Assembly (NCBI RefSeq): GCF_963576545.1 | Contig: NC_083637.1 | Location: 16,328,007 to 16,392,006, forward strand | Direction: 5' to 3' | DNA length: 64,000 bases | From: Limanda limanda | Taxonomy: Eukaryota; Chordata; Actinopteri; Pleuronectiformes; Pleuronectidae | Shown here: one piece after another, positions 1 through 10,976 of the stretch | Position numbering within the stretch: the stretch's first letter is position 1 | Layout of the letters: the number at the start of each line of letters is the position of its first letter | Notes under the pieces: generated by a model | The model's database searches: none | The model's input: only the letters and a program-made list of their open reading frames with translations | What the model was told of the DNA's origin: nothing | Made by a program: the position numbers and the translations under genes

Positions 1-1995
1 TGATCATTATCAAAAAACACTGCATAAAGGGAATGTTGAAGAACAATAGAGCGCCGTCTGAAAAATCCCAAACGCATTTATCAAACAAACAAGCTGTGTC
101 TGAAATCTCTCTATTTACCAGTGCACTATATTTAGCTAATTAACTAATTAGCAACAACAAATACGTTTTGGAGGAAACATAATGAAGGCATAAGTAAAAT
201 GTTCACAAACAAAGTATTTGTATCCAAACTTGCAGTGACTAAATCATAACTAAACTATTTTCTGGTTGTGCTGAGGCGTTCACAGCACATGAAAGTTAGG
301 GAAAGATCAGGGGAAAAAAACCATGATGACTTCAAACGCAACATGTTTACTTGCATTTAACCAAAAACCACAATCTCTCCTCAATCTAACCACAGGCATC
401 CTGTGGGTGTGAAGCCCATTCCATTCACTAAAAACATTGTTGTCTCTGAACACCATCCAGCCAGCGATCACACTGCCACCACGGAGAAATTGAGAAAACA
501 CAGTTTAGCTGTCTATGAATGTTATTTCGAGGAAATTTATGTTTCTTAAAGTGCCTCATAAATTTACACTTTTAACACAGAAGTAGCGCTCATGGCCTGC
601 ACGCAACTGCCTGCTAACAATCCAACATTGCAATGTATCACATTTAAAAATGCAAAAATGTGGACTCTCTCAGTGAGGATGCAAAATTATAAAGAATTAT
701 TAGTGTCTAAATTACAATTTACTCTTAAGAAGATGCAGAATGGGACGGGAGGGAGGCCATTCAATTTAGGTGCAGATAATTCAGGTGGTTGATCTAGATT
801 TTTCCCTCCCTTTCTTTTACATTGTGATCTTTTTTTACAGGCATATTTAGGGAACCATTTTTCTGTAAGTGGTAGCTTTAAATTTTAAGGGGCATGTTGG
901 GCTTGGCAGATGTATGTGCTGCGCTCTTGTAGTGATAATTTCAAAAGTGCAAAACTAGGTATTCAAGAACAGATATTACGCCCCTTCACTTTGTTGCAAC
1001 ATCTTTTATAAGTGTGCTACTGAGCATCTTGGAGCTTCTATTTTCACACCAGCAGGAACATCGATGGTACACAATACTGACACATCTCTTATCAGAGCTC
1101 CCTCTGAGAGATGTGCAGTGGTGGGAACATGCAATATAGACTCAGGGTGTGCATAACTTCAACATCTTGTTTTTTTTCTCACAAACTGTGGGGTAGCTGG
1201 CGGAGAAGAATATTTTTTTGAATAATATATTCTGCATTTGACAGCTGGACAACAGAAACACGGACTGATGTAGATTAGAGGGGGGGCCGTGGGGAGTTAA
1301 GCACATATTGAAATTACCTGCAAGGAAAAAGGAGTTGAGGGTAAAGGAGTTTTTATCATAGAGACATTCAGTTATGTGTTACATAAACATGGTCGACTTT
1401 TCTTTTATCAAAAATATATTTTGTCCGTTCTCAGTGGTGTCTAAAATGTAATGTCTATCAATCCCCTGTTTCCTCCATTATTTGCTGTTCTTTCAATTTT
1501 TGCCGCAGTTTGATAGGAAATTAAAAAAAGTTGGTTTAGCCAACATCTATTTCTTCAAACAATCACAGTAAACCCTGATGATGACAAGAATCACGACTGC
1601 CTATTACCACTATAAATTTCACTACACCAGTAGTCCAAATTATCCATAAAAACACAAAATGACTCAGTTTGTATAAAAAAAATGCTTCTTTCATCAGCGT
1701 GAAAATGTGTCCCATGGTGAAAAACATGTCAGATTTTATAAGCTTGTAAAACATTCTGAAAAAGAAATTAAATTGAAATCCCCAAACTGGGGGAAATTAA
1801 GCAGAGGGAGTCGGGCAGTTGGAAAAACATAAAATAACAAAAGGACGGGGAGAGAGATGAATTTCAGCAGGACTCTTTATGTCCTGCGGGAGTTCAGGAA
1901 ACCCATTTGACAGCAGACAGAGCGTAGTTACTGTATCCCGCTACAGGATAAAAAGCTGTTAGGCCGGCCATATACTCTCTCTCTCCCTCTCTCTT

Positions 1996-2027
<32 letters not shown>

Positions 2028-4373
2028 GCACTCACCACATATGAGATTCTCCTGCTACTGGCCTCGTTTCAGCTTTATTAGCTCCCTGATGTCGTTACAC
2101 ACACATATATAGTGCGCTGTTTGGAGATGGACAAATGGAGTGACGGGAATGGATGTTGAATGGGAGGAATAAAACGTGGGGAGGTTGGTGTGTGTGTGTG
2201 TGTGTGTGTGTGAGCGTGTGTGTGTGTGTGTGTGTGTGGAGGGATTCATGGGGAACTTGGATGTAGTAAGTAAATGAAGAGCGATGCAGGGAATCGCGAT
2301 TGACAGAGTTCGGAGAAGCGGAGCGAGACATGCTGACGTCTGTGTGTGTTTGTGTGAGTAAGCTGTGTGTGCGTCTATGGGGTATAGTGAGGCAGACGCA
2401 TCACATCCTGTGCCAGCACCACCATACCACAATTGGAATAAAAAATGACAGATCTGTCTCTCTCTTTCTCCCACACACACACACATATATATATATATTT
2501 ATATATAGCCTCACGCACACATATATATATGTGGGTGTCTGTGTGAATACAGTTCTCTGCAGTCCCTGCATGTCTGTCAGCTCTCGAGCAGCCTGTCAGA
2601 CAGGCCACAGGTAATATAATGTTGTTTTCCCTACTGGGAAAAAAGCTTTGAAATGTGTTGCATTATTAATATTTGGCTGGAGGATGTCACTCCACCTATT
2701 TTCTCACATTCTGTCTGAGCATGTCTTGTACACTCCAATATGTAGCTTCTGTCAAACAAAGTGTTCAACGGATATTCTCATGCATGCACTTTGGGATTTT
2801 AGCCTGAAAGATGTCAATGATAGAAAATGACGACTGACAACTCACAGTCGAGTCAATAAAATCGCCCACTTGTGCTGTCACATTTTCGTGAAGAGATGAA
2901 AGCTGTTTAAAGAATCAGGAAGTTGTAAACTCTGGATACAGCGGAGCATTTGTATGCAAATGGGAAACAGTGGAGACATTTCTGCAACGACATTGTTAAG
3001 AAAGCATAAATGTGACAAAAATTTGCATTGATTTTCACATTCAATGCAAATTTTTGAGTGAAGAAGGTTGTCAACAGCAAAATTAATTTGCTGAGAAAAG
3101 AATGATACCACTTCAACATGGCTGCTAGAGATGTTTATCTAAGATTAAATGACTGTAAATGCTACTTGGATTGAAACTGGATATATGATGCTTCTTAATT
3201 AAACCTTTGTAGCTGTAAATGTATTTTCACAGGATATTGTCTTGGTATACTTAATTCTTTTGCAAAAAACAATCTGCTTAAAAATAATTTTGCATCTTCT
3301 TGTGCAGTGGCAAACAAGACAGCCAAGCAGCTACAGTTTTTAAACTCCGCCATCTCTCCTCTCCTGTGCTCTCCTCTTCCAATGGTAACCATAGCAACTT
3401 CCAAGTCGTCCGATTCCAGGACACACTCAGGGAGTCTTTCTACTGATTCCACCTAGCAACATTCCTCTGCTGGTCTCCCTGTGTTTCTCTCAGCCATACA
3501 TCCGTGTGTGCATGTGTGTGGGTTTCTCCGTGTGACACCTCTTTCTCCAGAATTTAATCCAAGACCACCTGCTTGCACAAACTCTGAAATCCTTCTAAAA
3601 GCTAAAAGACGAGTAGCATTTCAGACAGCTGGGCTGTCTCTCCTGGTTGTTGAAAAGCAGAGGAGCGTGTAAGACACCAAAGCCGTCAAGACGATGGAGC
3701 AACGCCAAACAGAGAAGCTGTCTCGCAGGATTTAGCCTGCCTCGCATCATAATGCAAAAGAGATGCATGCTGTTGTGTGTATGCATGTACTGCATGTGCA
3801 TGTGCATGAGACAGAGGGATGAGTTTTGTGTCCTGGTCTGGTTTTGCACTTCAATGTCAATGTCAAAGTATCGAGTCAGTCACTTCCTACATGCCAGCAC
3901 GTCGGAGGCACTGACTCACATGTTTGTCTCTGAATGTGTCAGACTTGGTGTGTGTATGTGGGAGCAGGAGAATGAAATAGAGAGGTTGTGTGTGGTGTCT
4001 AGACCGTTCTCAAACTATTCTCAGCCAGCCACATAGCTTAGGTGCTCGGTGAAGCATGGTAACTAAGGTTAGCAGAGGTGTCGCGACAGCAGAAAAGGGT
4101 CAGACCTCGGAGACTCTGACATGTGGAAATACAGAGGATTTGGAAGAACAACAGTTGTCAGTCGGGCGGATGTATCTCAGTGTGTGAGGGGGGATACAGA
4201 GGATAATGAGGGTGAGCAAAGGGCAGCAATATAATGTGATGAACCTTTGCTCTCATTGCCATCACATATAAAAATTTCTACGTAGTGTGCTTCAGGAACA
4301 ACTGTGTGTCAGGATCCGTCTTTTTTAAATATATCTTCCCTTCTTAGTTTTCTCTCAATATGCCTACATCTGC

Positions 4374-4409
<36 letters not shown>

Positions 4410-4870
4410 ATATGCATGCACAGCATGCATGTGTGTAGGGCCTAATTACCGCACTGAGCTTGGGTGACAGTCGGGCCCCTAGGGTGCCGCAGGGCATCTC
4501 CTGTAACCATGGCGACTATAAGGGTGGCAGCACAAGCTCATACATGCACGCGTACACCAAACACACAAGCACACACACACACATTAAGTAGGACATTTCC
4601 AGATATGACCTCATTCAGTGGGAAGCAGGAGAGTTAATGGAGGGAAAAGACAAGTGAACAGATATAAACAGATGCAAATCTGTGATAAATAATATAACAA
4701 GATATAATTGTTGATATCATGGTGAGTCCACCTCCGCAAGACCCACACAAAACACACAGCACGCACCGCCTCAGCTGCCTCAGTGCAAACTCTCAACAGA
4801 TAATATTGTTGTCGTAGCGACACAGGGCTGGAGTAATGATAAAGTAGATTCATAGGATTTATGTAAGTCG

Positions 4871-5180
4871 AGTGCATTAATTTATCTGTGTCTCAGTCAT
4901 TATGTGTTCTGCCTCTCTTCTCTTCTCCTCCTCTGTTTACTGAGATGAATCAGCCTCAAACGGAGAAGACAGATGAAGTGCAGGTATGCCTGTATGATTT
5001 CATACTTCACTGCTTACACATTCCTGGACTGTAGGACATGGCTAGCACCGGATCACAGTCTATGAATCAAGTGTTTTTTTTATAATTCAGAGTCAAAAGG
5101 AAAAAAAAACTTCAGAGGTTTCTTTCCATTCTCCCGTGTGAATGGTTCAAACATGCGTGTGCACACTCGCTAACACATAC
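4871..5180 (+). repeat. Direct duplication, copy 1
   Basis: This segment recurs at 9231-9520 in the same orientation with many single-base changes and small indels. Shared landmarks are TGTGTTCTGCCTCTCTTC, GACAGATGAAGTGCAGGTAT, TTCCTGGACTG, GGCTAGCACCGGATCA and CATGCGTGTGCACACTCGCT. It ends in CA-rich sequence in both copies. Both copies carry an exon-like core with pyrimidine tract, AG, short open frame and GTATGC. Confidence 0.9.
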
Positions 5181-6617
5181 AAAACACACACCACGGCAGC
5201 TACACACTAGCCGGGCGCTTTGAAGGCTGAGACTCAGTTCTGAAGAGACAGGCTGCCAGAAGAAGTTGACCGAGCCTTGGATGTGATGAGCAACTCTCTC
5301 AGTTTCTCTCTGAGTGTGTCTTTCTGTGCACGGGCAAGAGAGTTTCTGTGAGCATGAATGCATGAGCAAGCTTGCATGTTCATGCATGCATGCATGGGTA
5401 ATTATTTGTGTGTGTGCACACAGGGCTGGTGAATATATGTGTTTACAATGATGTGCACCTTGGATCCCTGGAGCCATCAAAGGGTTTAATACAGAGGATG
5501 CTTCTACAGCCTTCAGCCAATGATCAGGGGTCTTAAAATACAGACAACGTGCTGCATCACATAAGCTTCTGCCTTTAAGTCTGAACTTCACCTTTCCTCT
5601 GAGCAATGGAAAGTGGAAAAAAAAGTTGAATGACAAAAACAGGAAACGGCGATGAAAACTAAAACAGATGGCGAGGGAGAAAGGAAAAGTGACAGTGTGG
5701 GTGGGAGGTAGGGGGTGAGAGGCAATTTGAGAAATGAGAGGAGTGAGGAAAAACTGGAAATGGATTGACAGAAATTGAGATATCATAAGGGGGAGAGAGA
5801 GAGAGAGAGTGAGACAGGGAACTGATAAATAAAGCATGTTGTTATTCAACACTTCCAAAAGCAAGGGGGAGAAGGGGAGCAGAAAAAAATGTGTGTGGGG
5901 GGGGTACTACTCCTTACCCTTGTCTTTCTTGTCAAAGTGATTTCCCTTTGTGTTGAGGGACTTCTTCAAGAGGGAAGGAGAAGAAAAGTGGAGAGCAACA
6001 GAGAAGGGGGGGGACAGACGGGAGGGAGAGAAGGGCAAACAAGGTGACAAGGTGGGAGAGGCTGAGCAGTGTCAGGGGAAAGTCAGTTTGAAGTCCAGAA
6101 GTAATTTTCTAACATGGAAGCTGTGGCAGGGGCAGCAAGTGTGTGCAGTGCCTACACATTCTGCCGAGTGTCCACACTTACGGCCTCAAGTGTCGGAATA
6201 CCTGTGTGTGTGTGCAGTGCGCATGGAGTGTGTGAGTGTGTGAGAGAGGGAATCAGTGCCCAAAGAGAGTGCGCGCTGAAAGGTACTCGGTTCATGAAGC
6301 ACTCAAGTATCAGTGAGGGACAAGGAGTGCATTGAGAAGCATCTCCGTGGAAGCCATCAAGTCACTTTTATGTCAGTAGATCACTGTGACTTGCAGCCGT
6401 TCCACCATTTTGGCTGGCAGCTCTCTCCCTGTGCAGAACTGAACAACCCAAATTTTAAAAAATGCTTCTGCTTCCCTGATATAACTCTCACCCAGGGCCA
6501 GTTTACATTGTACACTCAACCTTACCACGACCTGGCCGAGCCAACATGGCTTTAGAGTATTTCAATATAAAGGGCCCATTCTAGGGTAAAGATAACAACA
6601 ATTCCTACAATTTAGAT

Positions 6618-6670
6618 GTAACACAAAATTCAATTTTTAGGGTTAGGGTAAAAATTGAATTTTGTGTTAC
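6618..6670. repeat. Perfect 22-bp inverted repeat with telomere-like loop
   Basis: Arms at 6618-6639 and 6649-6670 are exact reverse complements. The nine-base loop is GGGTTAGGG. The arms are AT-rich and not telomeric. Confidence 0.97.
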
Positions 6671-6671
6671 A

Positions 6672-6703
6672 ACCCTAACCCTAACCCTAACCCTAAACCT
6701 AAA
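6672..6703. repeat. Interstitial telomeric repeat (CCCTAA)n
   Basis: About four head-to-tail CCCTAA hexamers followed by one degenerate unit (CCTAAA). The vertebrate telomere repeat is TTAGGG, so this is its complement. It directly follows the palindrome whose loop is the same repeat on the other strand. Confidence 0.93.
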
Positions 6704-6725
6704 ATTATTTTTTAATTTTTTTTTA

Positions 6726-7013
6726 GAATAGAATCAGGTTTTATTGGCCAAGTAAGTTTGCACAAACAAAGAATTTGACTTGGTAAAGTGGCTCTCAGTG
6801 TGCTACACAGAAAAAACATCACAACACAAAACAATACAAACAGTGCGACGGTCTAAGAAAAGAAAGAAAAGAAGTGCAGGGATAAATATTAAAAGGTATG
6901 AGTATTACGGTTATACAGTAAGGGTGAAATAAATACATATAATTAAATATAATTATAATATAATATAACTTCCGGAGTAATTGTACAGGGATTATTATAA
7001 ATAGATAGATCCA
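6726..7013 (+). repeat. Dispersed retroposon-type repeat, copy 1 of 2
   Basis: Matches 55591-55910 at GGCCAAGTAAGTTTGCACAA, AATTTGACT-GGTAAAGTGG, CTCTCAGTGTGCT and AACAGTGCGAC-GTCTAAGAA. The opening TTTATTGGCCAAGTA is of the kind found at the ends of abundant fish retroposons. The class is not certain. Confidence 0.8.
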
Positions 7014-8816
7014 TTTCACATAAATATTACACACTTGAACTTTAAAGCCGGTCACCTTTGTAATGTCCAGTAAATAAACAACACATAAGAGGGTTAGAAG
7101 ATACGAGATATACTGTGAAATGGAGTGTTCAGCAGGCAGGATTTTTACGTGCACTAATATTGAGACTCAATAACTGCTATACTAACACAGTGATAAGAAC
7201 ATGGCTCATATGGACAATTTCTTATTGAGATAATACAATTAAAACCTAAAAGGAACAGAAGTTAAAACAAAGAAAGCTTGGTAGCCACTTTGAAATAAGT
7301 GCTGCAGCTCAAGACCTGATAAAGCCGAGTGAGCCATTGAACTGAGGCCAGTCTATCGCTATAACAGATTAAGCGTAACTTTCATGGCCGCAGCTTCGTT
7401 TCCCCTTCAACCCAGTGTATCCCAGTGGGGAGATAATCTGGGAAATGCAGCGATATCAGGTCCTCTCTAGGTTGCCTGAGAAGCCTTGTGAGACCCTCTG
7501 GAGATATGAAGCTTTGATATCAAGACCAATTATGTGGTACGGGCACACACACACACATCCACACACACACAAGCATATGCACTGACAAAGACAAACGCAC
7601 ACCCACCCACACACACACACACACACCCTGGCCTTGGAGAGAGGTAGAGAGGAAAACAAAAAGAGAATGTGATACTGAGGAAACACTGGGCAGGCGGAAC
7701 ATGCTCTGATTTTATCAGCCCGTTGAGCCGGGCTTGAAAGCCAAAGACGATACAGACGTAGAGGGAATGAGAGAGTGGAAACTCGACAGGCTGAAACAGA
7801 CTGAAGAGGAGGGATGTGTGAGAATATGGGAAGGAGCGAAATTCACACACACATGCACAAATGAACCCCGCTGCAATTCACTACAAAAGCCCCAGATAAA
7901 GCCTTCAAAACACACTAATGAGTTCACAAACACGCATTAGACGTGTGCAACACTCATGATTCATTGTGTGCGTCTACCTGAAACACCCTTACTGGGTTCA
8001 TGACTACATCTGAGCTTGTGTCATTCACAGCCTTTTGCGGCAATCACACACACACACAAACATACAAACACACGCTGAAAATATACTGTAAGTGATAAAC
8101 AGTTGTTTCCTGTCTGAGTCACCTCCGCAGAGGATCCCTCCAGATTAAGTTTGGCCTCTGGCTTCGCTAATTGGAGCTTAAAGTCTGGTGTAGCCCCTGG
8201 GCAGCGTATGCGGTGTGTGGCACATGCTGCGTGGATCTGCGTGTGTATAAATTATGGATATGAGGGCCTGTAGGAGAGTGGCCACACACGCTGCAGCTGC
8301 TTGACGCGAGTGGGGGAGACTGGGCCAAGCCAAAGCAATCGCAATCAGAGCACCGGCACATGACAGAGACAGGTGCTATGATATGTACATATATATGTGT
8401 GCGTGTGTGTGTGTGTGTGTGTGTCTGTACAGGGCCTTTTTCACAGCAGACATTTTGACATTTCACAGCAGGGAAATCACAGACAAATAATGAAATAAAC
8501 TAACTGATGGCTGAATTCCATTAGGTGGGACTCATGAATTTCATTACTGTGATGTTTCTACTGTAACATGTCAAAATGTCTGCTCGGTAAAACTCGGCTC
8601 ATAAAATGATGATACCTAACCCGCATCTATGAAGTCTCAATTAAGCGGCTTCCTGACATGCACTGAACTCCAGATAATCTCCTGAAATTATCCAGCAGGG
8701 CCGTTTGGGAGAAACTCCAGACTGATCTGCAGGGTTCTCCTGTCAGCCGCCTGGTAAAAATTCAAGATATTACCCGAAGAAGTCACCACGATCTAGTCGA
8801 AAAAATCAAAGACTGA

Positions 8817-9085
8817 AAATGACACACGTAGAAGACACAGACAAAGATGTCAACTTGGAAAGACAACGAGTTTCGAGAACTTTTGGTGATGACGGCCAAC
8901 ACCGGTGTCGATGTGCTGTACACAAAAACGTGTTATCTTGTTATTTCCTCTCCCCTGAAACTGACAGTTTTCCGTTGTTGGGAACACATCTGATTGAAGA
9001 ATCTCCTGCTGCGTCCTTCACATGTGAAAGACAAACTCCCACTGTACCAACCTTTTTCCGGAGTTCATGTCAACAGCTTTAGTGA
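8817..9085. other. Unassigned block, possibly a dispersed repeat
   Basis: A stretch of balanced composition with an 87-codon open frame, without splice sites linking it to adgrl3. Its texture resembles short dispersed elements of fish introns, but no second copy occurs in the window. I cannot assign it. Confidence 0.25.
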
Positions 9086-9230
9086 TACACATGATTTAAT
9101 GGTCTTACTGGCATCAGTGAACATTAAAAAGATTGTCATAGAATAAACTAGACTAAAATAGACATTGTAATTTCTATTGAAAGAGAAACTTGAAGCAGAT
9201 TTCCTGTGTTTTCTACCATGTATGAAATAT

Positions 9231-9513
9231 GACTCATTAATTCATCCTTGTCTGTGTCCTCATGTGTTCTGCCTCTCTTCCCTCCTCCTCCTCTGAGATG
9301 AATCAAACAGAGAAGACAGATGAAGTGCAGGTATGCCTGTACAGCTTCATACTTCACCGCTCACACATTCCTGGACTGCAGGACACGGCTAGCACCGGAT
9401 CATAGTCTGTGAATCAAGTCTTTTTTCCATAATTCAGAGTCAAAGGAAAAAAAGAGCTTCAGAGGTTCCTCTCCAGTTTCCTGTGTGGTTCAAACATGCG
9501 TGTGCACACTCGC

Positions 9514-9520
<7 letters not shown>
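9231..9520 (+). repeat. Direct duplication, copy 2
   Basis: Partner of the copy at 4871-5180, displaced by about 4.35 kb. The exon-like core is six bases (two codons) shorter here. The pyrimidine tract before it lacks an eight-base insert. The copy ends in a pure (AC)n tract (9516-9549), where copy 1 has an imperfect one. Confidence 0.9.
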
Positions 9521-9551
<31 letters not shown>

Positions 9552-10243
9552 CTGGTACTGTTCAGCTTGCCAGGAGAGGAGGCGGTCACACTGTCCAGCT
9601 GTACAGGAAGTGTTACCCGAGTAATACCATTGTCTGATAAGGTTCTGCGGTGGTTTGGCATTGTACTGTATGTACAGGAAGTGAGAGAGGCAGAAATGTG
9701 GGGGGCGAGGGGGTGCAGGTTACACTGGGTTTCAATAGATTTCCCATCACCTCTCTTCTAATTTTCCCATTACACACAAGTCGGACAGGGCTGTGGTGTC
9801 TCACAATGTTGCTGGTCAACTTTGTGAAAGTGGGTTAAAACGTGAGTAATGATGGACTCGTCATTCATTTTCTCCTTCTGTTTATGAATTAATCTCCATT
9901 CCCGCAACTTTTACTTTACAAAATGTCTCTGTCCAGAGGAGAACACACAAAAAAACACCCTCAAGCATTCGAACAAGCATTCCTGGCCAGTGGCTGGTGA
10001 TGAAGTCCACATCAATGAAGAATTTGTGGAAGTAATAATGAGCGAGCCAGATGTCTGTGAATGACGATAATGTGCTGCACTGAGCGCTACATTTGGCTGC
10101 AAACTTGTAACTGGAGCTAGCAGCGCTCACCAAATGTAGAGAAACTGGTACATAGCCGCCATTGTTGTCATTGTATCTGGCACACGAACACACAAAGTTG
10201 CAGTTGGCATGCGCAAAGAAAGTTGTGACTTAAAACGCTCTGG

Positions 10244-10246
<3 letters not shown>

Positions 10247-10330
<84 letters not shown>
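10247..10330. repeat. (TG)n microsatellite, about 84 bp
   Basis: Almost pure TG with one CG interruption. Confidence 0.97.
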
Positions 10331-10332
<2 letters not shown>

Positions 10333-10762
10333 TGTGGACCCAAACACAGAGGGAAAATGTGGTTTTGCAAATTCTCCCCATTAGTGTGGACAGAGCGTCT
10401 GATGAATCTCAAGGATGAATAGTCACCGAACAGCTGAAACTGAACATTTACTGTGGTTATAGGGTCTCTGGGACTGAGAGAAATCTGTCCCCTCCTCTCT
10501 TCAAATAACTAAAACAATTCAGAGTGTTGCTATTTTGGCCGAAGCTCTTTACGCTGTGAGTCAACCTTGCACATTCTGCAGTAAAGCCTGCCATGGGACA
10601 CATTCAATTTCCAAAGCAACACACAGCCTTAATTATTTTCACTGTGGTCCAATTTAGTTCCGCAGTCCTCTCCCAAAGTAAGACCTGAGGTAAACTTTCG
10701 ACACACAAGCGCTGCGGAGTTTCACCCTCACATGCTTTTGTGCTTCGTGCGTACACACTGAC

Positions 10763-10976
10763 CTGAGAGACATGATCTTGTACGCGTCGGGCAGGTAGCA
10801 CCGCGTGTTCTCCATCTGCGCCGGGTCGGAGTCGCAGATCTTGTCATCGGTGCGGCCGTAGTTGGCGCTCTCGATCATGATGACGTCGGTGCCGGGGCAG
10901 CGCAGCTCGATGGGGTAGGACTCACAGGACAGCTCCCTGCGCACCACTGCCATGGGGACGGGGGCGCGGCCATGGA
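10763..10976 (-). CDS. adgrl3: adgrl3 coding exon 2: start of mature protein and most of the SUEL/RBL lectin domain
   Basis: The exon is bounded on the minus strand by an acceptor (TGTGTCCAG before 10976) and a donor (GTCAGT from 10762). It enters in phase 1 and leaves in phase 2 (final AG of an Arg codon), as expected before CNNRTQC in latrophilins. The translation shows four lectin-domain cysteines (ELSCESY, LRCPG, KICDSD, RCYLPD) and the family hallmark [11 protein letters not shown]. The exon is much richer in GC and CpG than the flanking intron. It is nearly identical to the mammalian ADGRL3 segment as I remember it, so strong purifying selection is likely. Confidence 0.96.

Larger units (their letters stand above)
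1..10762. other. adgrl3 intron after the lectin-domain exon
   Basis: No exon was found on either strand. The stretch is AT-rich with scattered CA/TG and CT tracts (main ones near 1975-2030, 2187-2238, 4377-4407, 7545-7625, 9516-9549 and 10247-10330). It also holds a telomere-like repeat with palindrome, one retroposon-type repeat and a 300-bp direct duplication; these are listed separately. Confidence 0.7.

Noticed and set aside
5112..5864. 250-codon minus-strand open frame
   Set aside because: Overlaps the duplicated segment and CA/GA tracts, has no recognisable domain, and its composition follows simple sequence; chance frame.
10763..10976. Assignment of the lectin exon to ADGRL1 or ADGRL2
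   Set aside because: [15 protein letters not shown] and DPAQMEN are ADGRL3 features; ADGRL1 and ADGRL2 have GLM/GLV-RREL, CEGY and DPFQMEN.
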